Source: a virus. Taken from it: 63,248 nucleotides of DNA. Below, one piece after another: positions 7,783-17,052 of the stretch (its first letter is position 1; every line of letters begins with the position of its first letter). The notes below the pieces were generated by a model. It did no database searches and was not told where the DNA came from. It saw only the letters and a program-made list of their open reading frames with translations. The translations under genes were made by a program, and so were the position numbers. Location of the stretch: positions 1 to 63,248 of the IMG/VR virus record IMGVR_UViG_3300019887_000001, one strand, 5' to 3'.

Positions 7783-10170
7783 TCACTGCGTCTGCCCGAG
7801 CATCTGCGGCGCCGCGACGACGCCACCGGACGGCATCGCCGCCGGCGCGCCTGTCGCGCCAGCAACACGGGCCTGCGGCCCTGTTCCGAGAGCTCCTGCC
7901 ATTACCCCACCCATCGCGGACTGCGCGACGTTGCCAACCTCGACACCCGCGTTCCCCGGCGGCACGCCCCCGTCTGACTGGTTGAGCAGGTCCGTCGGGC
8001 GGGCAGGCATCAAAGCTGTAGGGACACCGCCTGGACCCATCTTGCCCTGCTGCTGCAGGTTGGCGATCGTGGTCATCTCCGTGTCACCCTGGATCTTCGC
8101 CGCCAGCTTCCACACGAGCTGCTGCCCGTTCGGCGACTTGAGCGCGGTCTCGACGTTGATGCGGTCGACCTCCTCGTCGGGTTGCTCTTCGCCCCAGCCT
8201 TCCTGCAACCACGTGTACAGGCTGAGCGCGCCACCCTTCCACCACTGAAACATTCCCTGAGCAAGTGGCAAGTTGCTGCCCTTGCGCATCGGGAAGATGA
8301 CCTCGACAGACCAGTCGCCGAGCAGGTCTTTGGTCGACAGCGGCAGCAGATCGTGATGCTTCTCCGTCTTCGGGTCGTATCGCGTGTAGACCGGGATCGG
8401 TTCGCCGAGCAGATCCGAGATGCTCGACGCCTGCTCGAGTAGGCACTCGGACGTGCGTTTCATCGCCGCCATCGCGCCCGCAAGGATCTGCCCGAGCGCG
8501 TTCTCGCCGGACGCCTGCGCGACCGCCTGAGAGAATCCGCCGTCGGCCGGATCACCTGAGGTCATCGACTGCGCCGGGCCGAACCGCTCGAGCAGATTGA
8601 GCGCCATGGTGACGAACCACGAGATGTCCTTGTCGACGCCCGCGTGGACGGCTGGCGTGATCTTGCCCGCGACATAGCTGACAGACCCACGGTGAACTTT
8701 GACCTTCATGGGCCGACCGTCTTCCGTCCAGAACTTCGGGTCGACCTGAGACGGGTCCGCGAACCACCCGCCGAAGCCGACCTCGTACGCGTGGTGGACC
8801 AGGCTCGACACCGTCTGATTCACGCCCATAATCAAACTGCTGAAGATGCTGAGCAGCGGAATGCCCTTCTTGTCGGGGTCGCGCTCGGAGGGATGATGAG
8901 CGCCGTAAAAGTACCCGCCGGGCACCTCGGTGATCCCGTACTGCTCGGCCAAATTCACGAAGGCCGTAGTCCGCTTGAGCTCTACGTCACCTGTGTCGGC
9001 GTTCTTGATCGGTTTGCGCAGATACGTGGGATAGACCTTGTTCGCCTGGCGGCTGTCCGCAGGAGCGTCGCCGACCTGATAAAAGATGCCGCCCGGCACA
9101 ACCAGCTCGTACAGGGTGACCTGCAGTCCCCCGCCCAACAGTACCGAGGTGGGACTATAGGAGCCGCCCTCGTCGTTGGGCGTGTCCTGGGCACCGATCA
9201 GGTCCCAGTCGAATCCGAGCGCCTTCAGGCTTCGAACACTGCGGACGGTGCGGACAAGTAACGCGTCGACCTTGCCGGTCGCCGGATCGACGCCGATCGG
9301 CAGGGTGATGTCTGCACTGAGCACCTCGACGACGAACGGTAAGGCGCGCGCCCGCGCGTCGGCCTCGTAATCGTCGAACGCTTTCGCGCTCTTGACGTAG
9401 TCGAGCTTGAACGCGTGCGGCTGATCGGCGTAGAACGCGTCGTCGGGGTCGCGCCCGTCCGCGTCGCGGGTGAAATACGGGTGGATCTTGGTGCCCGACG
9501 GGTCGTCGTCTTCTGGCTCGGTGAAGTCGAGCAGATGACTCCACGACGCCGGCCGCGGCAGCACCAGCAGTCCGTACTCGCCGTCGTTGGCACCATGCGC
9601 GACAAAGCTTTCCCACAGGTCTTCGCCGCCCGCGCGCAGCTCGCCGAGCACGCCAGACTTGCCGGGTGCGCCGAGCCAGTGCTCGACCTTGTCGGCGAGT
9701 CGCGTTGCCATCGGGCCGGGCCCCGACGGACGTCGCACCCCGGGTTTCTTCCGCACGAGGTACTGGATGATGTTCTGCACCATCAGCATCGAATGCGGGA
9801 TCGTCACGCGGAACGCGTCGGCGTTTTCGATGTCGAGCGGCACGTGCGGACGGATCTCGTTGCGGCGGAGTTGTCCCGCTTCGGCGATGCGGCGCCTCGA
9901 GCGGCGGAAGCGTGCGTAGTTGTCTTTCCACAGGTCGCCGAGGTCGAGCGTGCGCGCGTCGCTTGCGACAGCCGTCTGTCGCGATCCGCCGGGGCCCGCC
10001 CACGTCGCGGTCCTCGTCTTCGGTCGGCGGGGCGTGCGTTCGATCGCCTTCGACTGCGGTGCTTCGGACGTGCCGGAGGTCGTCGAGGTGTCCGTGCCGA
10101 CCTGCTGCGAGGCAACCGGTCCGTGGCCGATGCGCGACTTGCCCTTGCCGCTGAGCTGCTGTTCGGCCAT
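7783..10170 (-). CDS. Portal protein
   Basis: 795 residues. The N-terminus is basic and disordered. From about residue 75 there is a portal-like fold: IPHSMLMVQNIIQYLVRKKP and an anti-receptor-like beta region, then SIFSSLIMGVNQTVSSLVHHAYEVGFGGW, MALNLLERFGPAQS and AMKRTSECLLEQASSISDLLGE, which fit the stem and crown helices. The tail is Gly/Ala-rich. The portal ring sits at one capsid vertex and passes DNA during packaging and ejection. Its place downstream of TerL fits. The start overlaps the stop of the upstream spike gene (TGATG). Assignment is by overall pattern rather than a single motif. Confidence 0.85.
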   Translation of the reverse strand: MAEQQLSGKGKSRIGHGPVASQQVGTDTSTTSGTSEAPQSKAIERTPRRPKTRTATWAGPGGSRQTAVASDARTLDLGDLWKDNYARFRRSRRRIAEAGQLRRNEIRPHVPLDIENADAFRVTIPHSMLMVQNIIQYLVRKKPGVRRPSGPGPMATRLADKVEHWLGAPGKSGVLGELRAGGEDLWESFVAHGANDGEYGLLVLPRPASWSHLLDFTEPEDDDPSGTKIHPYFTRDADGRDPDDAFYADQPHAFKLDYVKSAKAFDDYEADARARALPFVVEVLSADITLPIGVDPATGKVDALLVRTVRSVRSLKALGFDWDLIGAQDTPNDEGGSYSPTSVLLGGGLQVTLYELVVPGGIFYQVGDAPADSRQANKVYPTYLRKPIKNADTGDVELKRTTAFVNLAEQYGITEVPGGYFYGAHHPSERDPDKKGIPLLSIFSSLIMGVNQTVSSLVHHAYEVGFGGWFADPSQVDPKFWTEDGRPMKVKVHRGSVSYVAGKITPAVHAGVDKDISWFVTMALNLLERFGPAQSMTSGDPADGGFSQAVAQASGENALGQILAGAMAAMKRTSECLLEQASSISDLLGEPIPVYTRYDPKTEKHHDLLPLSTKDLLGDWSVEVIFPMRKGSNLPLAQGMFQWWKGGALSLYTWLQEGWGEEQPDEEVDRINVETALKSPNGQQLVWKLAAKIQGDTEMTTIANLQQQGKMGPGGVPTALMPARPTDLLNQSDGGVPPGNAGVEVGNVAQSAMGGVMAGALGTGPQARVAGATGAPAAMPSGGVVAAPQMLGQTQ

Positions 10171-11687
10171 CAGGTGACGACGATACTGCCGATGTCGAGC
10201 GGGTTCGGCGCACCGATCATGATGAACCTCAGCGTGTAGCTGCCGGCCTTATTCGGGTTGACCACGCCGACCGGAAACGCCGTCTCGGTCTGGGCCACCG
10301 CCGCGTGGTCGCCGTATGCAACCACCGCACCGGTGCCGCTCAGCCACTCGTAGAACAGGTCGCTGCCGGTGGTCGTGAAGGTGAGCGGGATGACCCCATT
10401 GCCGCCGTGCGACGGGTTGCTGAGCGTGCCCGGCACGCTCCACGTCACCTCGACCGCGGGGACCGGCGTCGCAGTCCGTGTCGCGAGTGGCGGTGCTGTC
10501 GGCGTGCTCAGAACTGCGGGAGTTGGCGTCGCGGTTGGCTGCGGGTTGCCGCCGCCGCCGATGCCGCTGATCTGGTTCGGGATGTCCGCGCTGCACTGGC
10601 CGTTGTTGATGTCGGCGATGCAGGAATTAATTTCTCCGATCCACTGTGGCCTCACGATGGCGTTGCCGTTCGTAAAGCTCGACGACACAATCGTCACCTT
10701 CTTGCCGGAAACCCCACCGTCAAGCATGCTCGAGAGGATCAGCGCCTGCGACGCCGCGGTAATCGCGTGGATGGACTCAGGCAGCGCGCGGTGCGGGTTC
10801 AGCGTGTCGACGGTATTGCTACCGATGACCGTCAGCAGCGTCGGCGCCGCGGCTCCGCCGTACTGCACCCAGTACTGGGTGCGCGATCCGTATTCCTCGC
10901 GCCAGCCGACGATCGTCTCCTGGCCCGGCGTCGACAGGTAGAACGTCGTGTTGTTGTTGCTGCCCGCGCCATTCAGGAACTGGTTGCCGTACGCGTCGGT
11001 CGAATACACGCCGTAGTCGTTCTCGGCCAGGTTGAGCTGGGTGAACACGTTGTCGAGCGTGTTGAACGTGACCAGCAGCACGCCGATGTGATTCTGCGAA
11101 GCGCCGATGTTCCTGAACGCGTTCTCCGCCGCCGATCCGGACGTACGCGGGTCGCCGACGCTGAGCCCAACTCCGTAGTGCTCGAAGCTCAGGTTGTGAA
11201 AGTCGACGCCCTCCGTGCCGAGTCCCGGCGACGCGTTGCCGATCGTCAGGCCGACGTGGTTCGGGTCGCTGTCGCCAGCCGGTCCGCCGCTGAACTTCAG
11301 CCCGCCGAACGTGCCCTTGATGTAGTTCTGGATGGTCAGCGCGTGCTCGCCAGGAAACGAGTTGATGACCGCGAGCTCGGGCCCGTCGCCGCGCACCTCG
11401 CCGTAGATCGGCGCGTTACCCGGACGGATCATGTAGAGCGGATGCACGAGATAGTGGCCGCTGCCAAAATCGAGCACGCCGCCGGTGTCGACCTGCTGGT
11501 TGGACAACCACTGGTCGATCGCGGCCTGGACCGCGGCCGTGTCGTCGGTCGTGCCGTTGCCGACCGCGTAATCTCGCACCTTGACGACGTTGTTCGGCGC
11601 ACTCACCACGTCCACCGGTGCGGCCCGGAAGCCGAACCCGGAACCGATCAGCGGCAGGAAAACGATCAGCCAGCGGATCGGACTCAC
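10170..11687 (-). CDS. Exported beta-helix (pectate-lyase-like) protein with Thr-Pro linker and C-terminal beta domain
   Basis: 505 residues from GTG 11687 (GTGA overlap with the upstream stop). The N-terminus has a signal-like hydrophobic run (RWLIVFLPLIGSGFGF). Residues ~25-80 carry the pectate lyase superfamily entry motif (VRDYAVGNGTTDDTAAVQAA). A right-handed beta-helix follows, with Asn ladders (GSNNNTTFYLS). A TATPTP linker (~residue 385) leads to an Ig-like domain. Such helices bind or cut polysaccharides in tail spikes. The signal-like start is odd for a tail spike and would suit a secreted depolymerase. Confidence 0.8.
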   Translation of the reverse strand: MSPIRWLIVFLPLIGSGFGFRAAPVDVVSAPNNVVKVRDYAVGNGTTDDTAAVQAAIDQWLSNQQVDTGGVLDFGSGHYLVHPLYMIRPGNAPIYGEVRGDGPELAVINSFPGEHALTIQNYIKGTFGGLKFSGGPAGDSDPNHVGLTIGNASPGLGTEGVDFHNLSFEHYGVGLSVGDPRTSGSAAENAFRNIGASQNHIGVLLVTFNTLDNVFTQLNLAENDYGVYSTDAYGNQFLNGAGSNNNTTFYLSTPGQETIVGWREEYGSRTQYWVQYGGAAAPTLLTVIGSNTVDTLNPHRALPESIHAITAASQALILSSMLDGGVSGKKVTIVSSSFTNGNAIVRPQWIGEINSCIADINNGQCSADIPNQISGIGGGGNPQPTATPTPAVLSTPTAPPLATRTATPVPAVEVTWSVPGTLSNPSHGGNGVIPLTFTTTGSDLFYEWLSGTGAVVAYGDHAAVAQTETAFPVGVVNPNKAGSYTLRFIMIGAPNPLDIGSIVVT

Positions 11688-13612
11688 TGGTCGGAGCTGT
11701 ACCTGACGATATTGGTGCCGTCGCCCGCGAGGATGCAGCGCTTACCCTGGCCGACGACGATGCCGGTCCCCGTCGCGCCCTTCACCGTCAGCGTGAACGC
11801 GCCGGTCGTGTTGTTAAAAATTCGGTATTCCTTGCCGGACGCCTTGTCGACGATGACGTTGATGTTCGCCGTGATCGCGCCCGTGTACTGGTGCTGCGTG
11901 TACGCGTTGAGCTCGGGCGACAGCACCACGTCCGCGGCTCCCGCGACGCTCCACACCAGCTCCTGGCGAATACCCTCCCAGATCAGCCCGGGTAGCTGCG
12001 GATTTGGCGGTAGGTAATTACAGATGCTGATCTTGTCAATCCGATTCAGCGCGACCTGATCCGCGGTGAGCGGTGAGCCCTGGTTCGCAACGGGCGGGTA
12101 GCGCACCGCGCTGCGCCCACTGCCAGAAATGATGCCCGAGCGGATGTAGCCGAAGTCGACGTACTCAAACATGCAGTCGGCTGGCATAACCTGCCACACG
12201 CCCGAGTAGTCGAACGTGATCGCGGTCATGTGCCCGGTGCCGGTTGGATTGCCGACCGACTCGAACGCCAGGTGACGGAAGCGCATGTTGTCGCAGGTCT
12301 GCAGATAGATGCCGTACAGATGGACCGTGTCGGTGATCGGCGCGGTGACGATCAGCACGTTCTCCCAGTGGTCGAACCAGCAGTCGGTCGTCGCGGCGAC
12401 GCCGTTGCCCAGTACGTAGATGCCTCTGGCAAACGTGATGTCCGGGATCTGAACCGTCCAGTTCTTGTAGGTGTTCGCGCTGTGGTTCGGGCCGATCGCG
12501 ATTGGTGCCAGAGATTGCAGCGGATGGATGTAGTGACCTGCCGTGCTGCAGCCGGCAATGGTGACGTTGAAGCTGTCGCCACCCTGAACGGCAGACTCTT
12601 CTAGCCCGACCGCCGCGGTAGGGTAAATCGAAACCGTCCCGCCGGTGAACGCTGCCGGGCTGGTGGCGTTGGTAATCGTCGCCACGTTCGAGGTGACCGT
12701 GGCGATGACGTAATTTCCGTTCCAGGTGTCATTGGCCCCACTGATAAGGATCCTGGCCCCAGCGGTCATCGCCGTGCCGCCAGGCATCGTGACGGTCCAC
12801 TTCGTTCCGTCGGCAACGACGGCCCCAGCCGTGAGTACAGTGCCCGCCCAGCTCCCGACACCGTCGATGTACAGGTTCTGGATGCCCCAACCCATGAACG
12901 GGCCAGCCACCCTCATCAGGGTCATCCCGTTGGTGCCCGCGAACAATCTCGTCGTGCCGCGATCGACGCCGTTCACGTTCAGCCAGAAGTTGTTCGGCCA
13001 CGGTCCCTGCGGGTAGCCACCCTTGAGCACCATGCCCATCTGGGTCGACATGCCCGCGCTCTGCCCGCCGTTGCCGAGATTGATCGTGGTGTTGCACCGA
13101 TAGTCGCCGGGCGGCACGTACACCTCGCCACCCGTCGCCGGCAGCGCCGCCAGAGCCGCGTTGAGCGCCGGCGACGAGTCGGCAGCGCCGGTCGGGTCGG
13201 CGCCGAAGTCAATTGCGTTCAGGACGTGCGACGATGAGCGCATGGTGCCCGTGCCGAGCGCGGTGCCCTTGATCGTCCCGCCGTCGTTGGCCCACACCCG
13301 AAGCGACCCGTTGGTGGTGTCCTTGAAGATCGCGAACTGGCCAACCGGAATGTCGGCAGTGGTCGGCAGTCCAGCCTTGGTGCGAATCGCAACGGTCGTC
13401 ACGTCGGAACCGAGCGCGGCCCCGGTCGCTGCGCCCGCGGCCAGCTTCGCCGCGGTGACTGCACCCGAGGCGATGACGTTCGACCCGGCTGAGCCGGTGA
13501 CGTCGCCGGCGAGTGTGCCGCCGCCTCCGCCGCCACCCTCGACAGCAATCAACGCTGCTACCAACTCACTCTTCCGTCGCAACGCGAGCGGGGTTACGTC
13601 GTCACCAGGCAT
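11684..13612 (-). CDS. Tail spike protein with pectate-lyase-like beta-helix
   Basis: 642 residues. ATG 13612 has an AGGAG site eight bases upstream. The N-terminal ~110 residues are Gly/Ala/Thr-rich, like fibre adaptor segments (GGTLAGDVTGSAGSNVIASG). Residues ~125-180 have INAIDFGADPTGAADSSPA-type sequence and VYVPPGDYRC, the start of a phage beta-helix spike. The remainder is a long beta-helix. It probably binds or degrades host surface glycan. Its position between terL and portal is uncommon, since receptor-binding genes usually sit in the tail module. Confidence 0.85.
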   Translation of the reverse strand: MPGDDVTPLALRRKSELVAALIAVEGGGGGGGTLAGDVTGSAGSNVIASGAVTAAKLAAGAATGAALGSDVTTVAIRTKAGLPTTADIPVGQFAIFKDTTNGSLRVWANDGGTIKGTALGTGTMRSSSHVLNAIDFGADPTGAADSSPALNAALAALPATGGEVYVPPGDYRCNTTINLGNGGQSAGMSTQMGMVLKGGYPQGPWPNNFWLNVNGVDRGTTRLFAGTNGMTLMRVAGPFMGWGIQNLYIDGVGSWAGTVLTAGAVVADGTKWTVTMPGGTAMTAGARILISGANDTWNGNYVIATVTSNVATITNATSPAAFTGGTVSIYPTAAVGLEESAVQGGDSFNVTIAGCSTAGHYIHPLQSLAPIAIGPNHSANTYKNWTVQIPDITFARGIYVLGNGVAATTDCWFDHWENVLIVTAPITDTVHLYGIYLQTCDNMRFRHLAFESVGNPTGTGHMTAITFDYSGVWQVMPADCMFEYVDFGYIRSGIISGSGRSAVRYPPVANQGSPLTADQVALNRIDKISICNYLPPNPQLPGLIWEGIRQELVWSVAGAADVVLSPELNAYTQHQYTGAITANINVIVDKASGKEYRIFNNTTGAFTLTVKGATGTGIVVGQGKRCILAGDGTNIVRYSSDQ

Positions 13613-13624
13613 GTGGAGACTCCT

Positions 13625-15292
13625 CTATCGCATGCCCGCGAGGGCAGCTTTCTGCCAGTCGGGAATCTCTGCGGATCCTTCCTGGTACTGAATGGGGCTC
13701 GAGTGGCCGAGCAAAATCTTCTGACCGCGAATGCGCTCGAGCTTCTCCACCGCGAGCCTGATCAGATACGCCAGGGTGTCAACCTGATCGTCGTGTTGCG
13801 ATTTTGGAAATTGGCTCATCTCGCGCGACAGCGCCGGCCACCAGCGCGAGCGACGGTCAACCGTGATCAGGCCGGCTTTCGCGCGACCGGGGATAATCTG
13901 CGCTCGGGTCACTTTGTCCGCGTCGGCGATGACGACCTCGAACGTGCAGGTGAAGTTGCGGTCCTCGCAGTACGTCTGCAGGCGCCGACACAGATCCATC
14001 GTCGCGCCCTCGCGTTCGTACGCCCGTTTTTCTATGCCGACGATGATCGGCCGCCACAGCAGGATCCAGTCGCCGATGGCTTCCTCGTGGCGACGATCGC
14101 CGAGGTGCTCGCGGAACACGTCGATGAGGTGAATGCGTGGTAGGACCGCGGAGCGTTCGACCGCACCGAGCATCCCGACAGTCCAGTCGCTCGTCTCGGA
14201 GTCCGAGTAGTTGAGGTCAAACGACATGATGAGGTCGACCGTTGACGCCTCGAGCTGCGGGGTCTGCACAAACCACTCGGGGTTGAGCACCATCCCCGCG
14301 CGTGGTGTCGGGCGCTGCTGATACTGGCTCGAGTACGCGTAGGGACCGAGCTCAATCTTGCGGCGTTCGATGGTCTCGCGGGAATATCGCAGCGGCGTCA
14401 GCAGCGCGCCGTCGACGCTGCGCGGGTCATGCGGCCGATGCGTTAGGCTGCACACGCCGGTACGCGGTGCAGCTTGATCAACTGCCGTAAGTGCGTGGCC
14501 CTCCGGGTGGCGCGTAGCCGCGGCCGGTACCTCGTACTCCTCCTGGAGCTCGATGTGGTGAACCGTCGGGCCCTCGCGGTCGAGCCAGTCCGCGGACGCG
14601 TCTTCTTCGTGCACACGCTGGCCGATGATGACCCGACAACCACCCGGCAGTACCCGCGACGGATACACCTCGCGGAGCGTCGTCAGCACGCCGTTTCGCA
14701 CAAGGTCGGACTCTGCCTGCTCAACGTTGTGCGGGTCGTCGATCAGCACGCGGTGCGCGTGGTTGCCCGTGTTGCCGCCCGCGATCGACGTCGCGATCCG
14801 CCACCCGGTCGCGTCGTTCAGGTAGTAGCCCTTGACATTCTGGTCAGACGCGAAATCCCACGGAACGCCCTTCTGCGCCGCGTACCACGGGCTCATCATC
14901 AGTCGCCTGGTCCGAACCGCGTCGCGTAACGCGAGCGTGTCCTTGTAGGACGAGGTCAGCCAGCGCGTCCACGGGGCCCACGTCCACTCCCAGGCCGGCC
15001 AGAAGACCGCGGTCACGAGCGACTTGCTCGACCCTGGCGGCTCGTTGATCAGCAGGTCTCGCTCGTCGAGCTGGCCCATCGACAGCGCCTGCAGGTGCTC
15101 ACAGAGCATGTCGATGTGCCAGCCGCCAACGAACGGCACCGCCGGCTCGAGGATCTTCCACGCGCCGCGGACGAAGTCGTTGAGATCGATCTCGGGATGC
15201 GCGTCAGCCGGCGGGGTCCACGGCTCCGTTTCGAGGAGTTCGATGCTCGGCGCTGCCGCTATTGCCGTTTCCGTTGTCGTCGCCAGTGCCAA
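13625..15292 (-). CDS. terL: Terminase large subunit (packaging ATPase and nuclease)
   Basis: Residues include Walker A EPPGSSKS, Walker B VLIDDPHN, and nuclease-domain acidic residues in MSFDLNYSDSETSDW, VGIEKRAYE and HDDQVDTLAYL. It drives DNA into the capsid through the portal and cuts the concatemer. The frame is open to 15517 but would then overlap the TerS gene by ~310 bases. I chose TTG 15292, which has a GAGGG site upstream and removes most of the excess. A start still further downstream cannot be excluded. Expected length for the family (~500-560 residues) fits. Confidence 0.92.
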   Translation of the reverse strand: MALATTTETAIAAAPSIELLETEPWTPPADAHPEIDLNDFVRGAWKILEPAVPFVGGWHIDMLCEHLQALSMGQLDERDLLINEPPGSSKSLVTAVFWPAWEWTWAPWTRWLTSSYKDTLALRDAVRTRRLMMSPWYAAQKGVPWDFASDQNVKGYYLNDATGWRIATSIAGGNTGNHAHRVLIDDPHNVEQAESDLVRNGVLTTLREVYPSRVLPGGCRVIIGQRVHEEDASADWLDREGPTVHHIELQEEYEVPAAATRHPEGHALTAVDQAAPRTGVCSLTHRPHDPRSVDGALLTPLRYSRETIERRKIELGPYAYSSQYQQRPTPRAGMVLNPEWFVQTPQLEASTVDLIMSFDLNYSDSETSDWTVGMLGAVERSAVLPRIHLIDVFREHLGDRRHEEAIGDWILLWRPIIVGIEKRAYEREGATMDLCRRLQTYCEDRNFTCTFEVVIADADKVTRAQIIPGRAKAGLITVDRRSRWWPALSREMSQFPKSQHDDQVDTLAYLIRLAVEKLERIRGQKILLGHSSPIQYQEGSAEIPDWQKAALAGMR

Positions 15293-15695
15293 GCGACGGT
15301 CGACCCTCGGGATGATCTGGATCGGGCGTCTGTGCGTCGTCAGGTCCAGCGGGGCGGGGTCGGAAACTAGCGACGATCCTAACGACTTGATCCCAAGAGA
15401 CTTCATCGAGGCGGGCCAGAGCCTCACCCGTCTGTTTTTCGATCCAGTCAGGTCGCGCAGTAACGAGGGCTCGAGATCGAATTCCGCGGAGGGTCTCGAC
15501 GACCGTGTCGAAGACAAGATTGCCTAGTTCTTCCTGCGACCTGAGCCCCACCCGGGGCCCATCCTGGTCGTACCAGCGCTCGATGGTCTGGTGAGAGACC
15601 TGCAGGTCGCGCCCGATCGTGCGCGCGCTCTCGCCGAACGTGCGACGTTTGATGGCTTCGGCGCGAAGAGCCGCCGTGTACCGACGTCTTGGCAT
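15204..15695 (-). CDS. Terminase small subunit-like DNA-binding protein
   Basis: 163 residues. ATG 15695 has a GAGGTGA ribosome site. The N-terminal helix-turn-helix (RAEAIKRRTFGESARTIGRDLQVSHQTIERW) would recognise the packaging site. The middle is helical (residues ~50-100) and the C-terminus is acidic and disordered. It directly precedes terL and overlaps it. The HTH plus position support a TerS role, although HTH regulators in this position are sometimes mislabelled. Confidence 0.7.
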   Translation of the reverse strand: MPRRRYTAALRAEAIKRRTFGESARTIGRDLQVSHQTIERWYDQDGPRVGLRSQEELGNLVFDTVVETLRGIRSRALVTARPDWIEKQTGEALARLDEVSWDQVVRIVASFRPRPAGPDDAQTPDPDHPEGRPSLGTGDDNGNGNSGSAEHRTPRNGAVDPAG

Positions 15696-15835
15696 GTCAC
15701 CTCGGAGCGATCATCCTTCTGCAAAGGTGAGCGTTCGCCCGCGGTCGGTCGGGGTGTTCGCGCGCTGCTGTGTGCGAGTATGCGCGCGACGAGGTCTTGC
15801 TCGCCCCGCCTGACTGGGCGGTTTGTTCGCGGTCT

Positions 15836-15841
15836 TATGCT
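15836..15841 (+). promoter_or_regulatory. Possible -10 box for a leaderless primase-polymerase transcript
   Basis: TATGCT is followed by exactly six bases and then GTG 15848, the same spacing as other leaderless starts in this window (34137, 34073, 55923). No good -35 box is visible at 17 bases. This spacing is the main reason for preferring GTG 15848 over GTG 15770. Confidence 0.4.
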
Positions 15842-15847
15842 GTGGGC

Positions 15848-16378
15848 GTGGTCGCGCTCGTCCCCGACAACATCCCAGGCGAGCTCAAGAGCCTGGACCG
15901 CTGGTGCCTGTGGCGCTACGAAGAGGACGATTCGGGCCGAATCAGCAAGCCCCCCTACCAGGCTCGCGCACCGAGTCTACGCGCGTGGCCGAACGACCCG
16001 GACACCTGGGCGCCGTTCTGGCAAGCATTGAATGCGCACAACACCACCCGCCGCTCGGACGGCATCGCCATCGCACTGGAGCCCGACCTCGGCATCCTTG
16101 GCATCGATCTGGATTACCTCGACCGTTGGACTGACCGCGACCAGCCGTGGGACATCGTGCGCACGATCAACTCGTACACCGAACTGTCGCCGTCACTGAA
16201 CGGCTATCGGATCTTCTGCTACGCCGACATGCCCGAGGGTCGCCGCGTGCGAGATTTCGTGCAACTCAGTAATCAGCGAATTTTCACCGTGACGGGCAAC
16301 ACCCTGAACGTCAGCCGCCACCTCGAGCATCGTCAGGCTCAGGTGGACGAGGTGCATCACGTATTTCTCGGTACATGA
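15848..16378 (+). CDS. Stand-alone primase-polymerase (PrimPol) N-terminal domain protein
   Basis: About 176 residues from GTG 15848 (GTG 15770 would add 26). The sequence follows the archaeo-eukaryotic primase-like domain of phage and plasmid replicases: LKSLDRWCLWRYEEDD, KPPYQ, NDPDTWAPFWQAL, then the DxD metal motif GILGIDLDYLDRW, SPSLNGYRIF and IFTVTGN. Such domains usually lead a D5/VapE-type helicase, which is absent here, so it acts alone or is a remnant. It is antisense within the late region. Its 3' end overlaps the convergent gene 16311-16559 by 68 bases, which may regulate both. Confidence 0.8.
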   Translation: MVALVPDNIPGELKSLDRWCLWRYEEDDSGRISKPPYQARAPSLRAWPNDPDTWAPFWQALNAHNTTRRSDGIAIALEPDLGILGIDLDYLDRWTDRDQPWDIVRTINSYTELSPSLNGYRIFCYADMPEGRRVRDFVQLSNQRIFTVTGNTLNVSRHLEHRQAQVDEVHHVFLGT

Positions 16379-16559
16379 CCACGCCGACCGCGGTCGGATG
16401 ATCGATCACCTTCTCGACGAGGATCTGGCGACCTGACGCGCCAACGCGCCACAGATACACGTTCGGACTGAGCATGCCCATCTCGTCGAGGTACGCCTGG
16501 GTCGTCCACCCGCACTGAAGACGGTCGGCGATCGCAGCCGCGAAGATCTCACTGCACAT
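16311..16559 (-). CDS. Small hypothetical protein, 82 residues
   Basis: It begins MCSEIFAAAIADRLQCGWTTQAYLDEMG, has a beta-rich middle, and ends in a Pro/Glu/Asp tail. ATG 16559 overlaps the end of the upstream gene by 11 bases. Its tail overlaps the 3' end of the opposite-strand primase gene. Function unknown. Confidence 0.55.
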   Translation of the reverse strand: MCSEIFAAAIADRLQCGWTTQAYLDEMGMLSPNVYLWRVGASGRQILVEKVIDHPTAVGVVMYREIRDAPRPPEPDDARGGG

Positions 16560-17052
16560 CGAACTCGACCGAGCGCCACGGCACCACGTGGTAATAGTGC
16601 GCCGCGATCGCCGTCGCCGACGCGTCCAGGTAGTACGTGCCCGGCGGGAACGAGGTCGGGATATTGTCGATCACGGTGCGCGTGTCGTGGCAGCCAACGG
16701 TAAACGTGATCGTCGTCGTGTTGAGCGCCGCCCGCGTCTTGCCGTCGATCGAAACGAGCGACCGTTTACTTTCGACCTGCACGGTCGGTCCGCCGAACAC
16801 GTCGGAGTAGCACACGTGAAACTCGCCGACGAGCTGGTCGCCTGGATGCAGCGTCGGATGCAGGTCCGAAAAGTCCCAGTGGGCCGCGTCGGACGGATTC
16901 GACGCCAGCCGAAGCGGCAATTCCTCGAACTGCTCGGGCGACGGCGCGAACGTGTCGAGCAGGATCGGCGACCCGATCGCGCCCATGATCATCACCGTCA
17001 GCCCGCCGAAGAACAGCGCGAGCCAGACGGTCAGTTGCTTACTCTGGACCAT
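16549..17052 (-). CDS. Membrane-anchored protein with exported beta-rich domain
   Basis: 167 residues. One N-terminal membrane segment (LTVWLALFFGGLTVMIMGAIG) is followed by ~130 residues rich in beta-strand patterns with two cysteines (VCYSD, VGCHD) that could form a disulfide outside the cell. It sits in a run of small membrane proteins near the holin-like genes, so a lysis accessory (spanin-like) or superinfection-exclusion role is possible. Neither is shown. Confidence 0.65.
   Translation of the reverse strand: MVQSKQLTVWLALFFGGLTVMIMGAIGSPILLDTFAPSPEQFEELPLRLASNPSDAAHWDFSDLHPTLHPGDQLVGEFHVCYSDVFGGPTVQVESKRSLVSIDGKTRAALNTTTITFTVGCHDTRTVIDNIPTSFPPGTYYLDASATAIAAHYYHVVPWRSVEFDVQ

Noticed and set aside
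10305-12017. 570-codon plus-strand frame
   Set aside because: Arg/Val/Asp-rich composition typical of antisense reading of GC-rich genes. It covers two clear beta-helix genes on the other strand.
15293-15517. Longer TerL N-terminus from ATG 15517
   Set aside because: It would overlap TerS by ~310 bases and adds Arg/Ser-rich residues without terminase features.
15770-15847. GTG 15770 as primase-polymerase start
   Set aside because: The added 26 residues do not match the domain family, and the -10 box lies within them. Kept only as an alternative.
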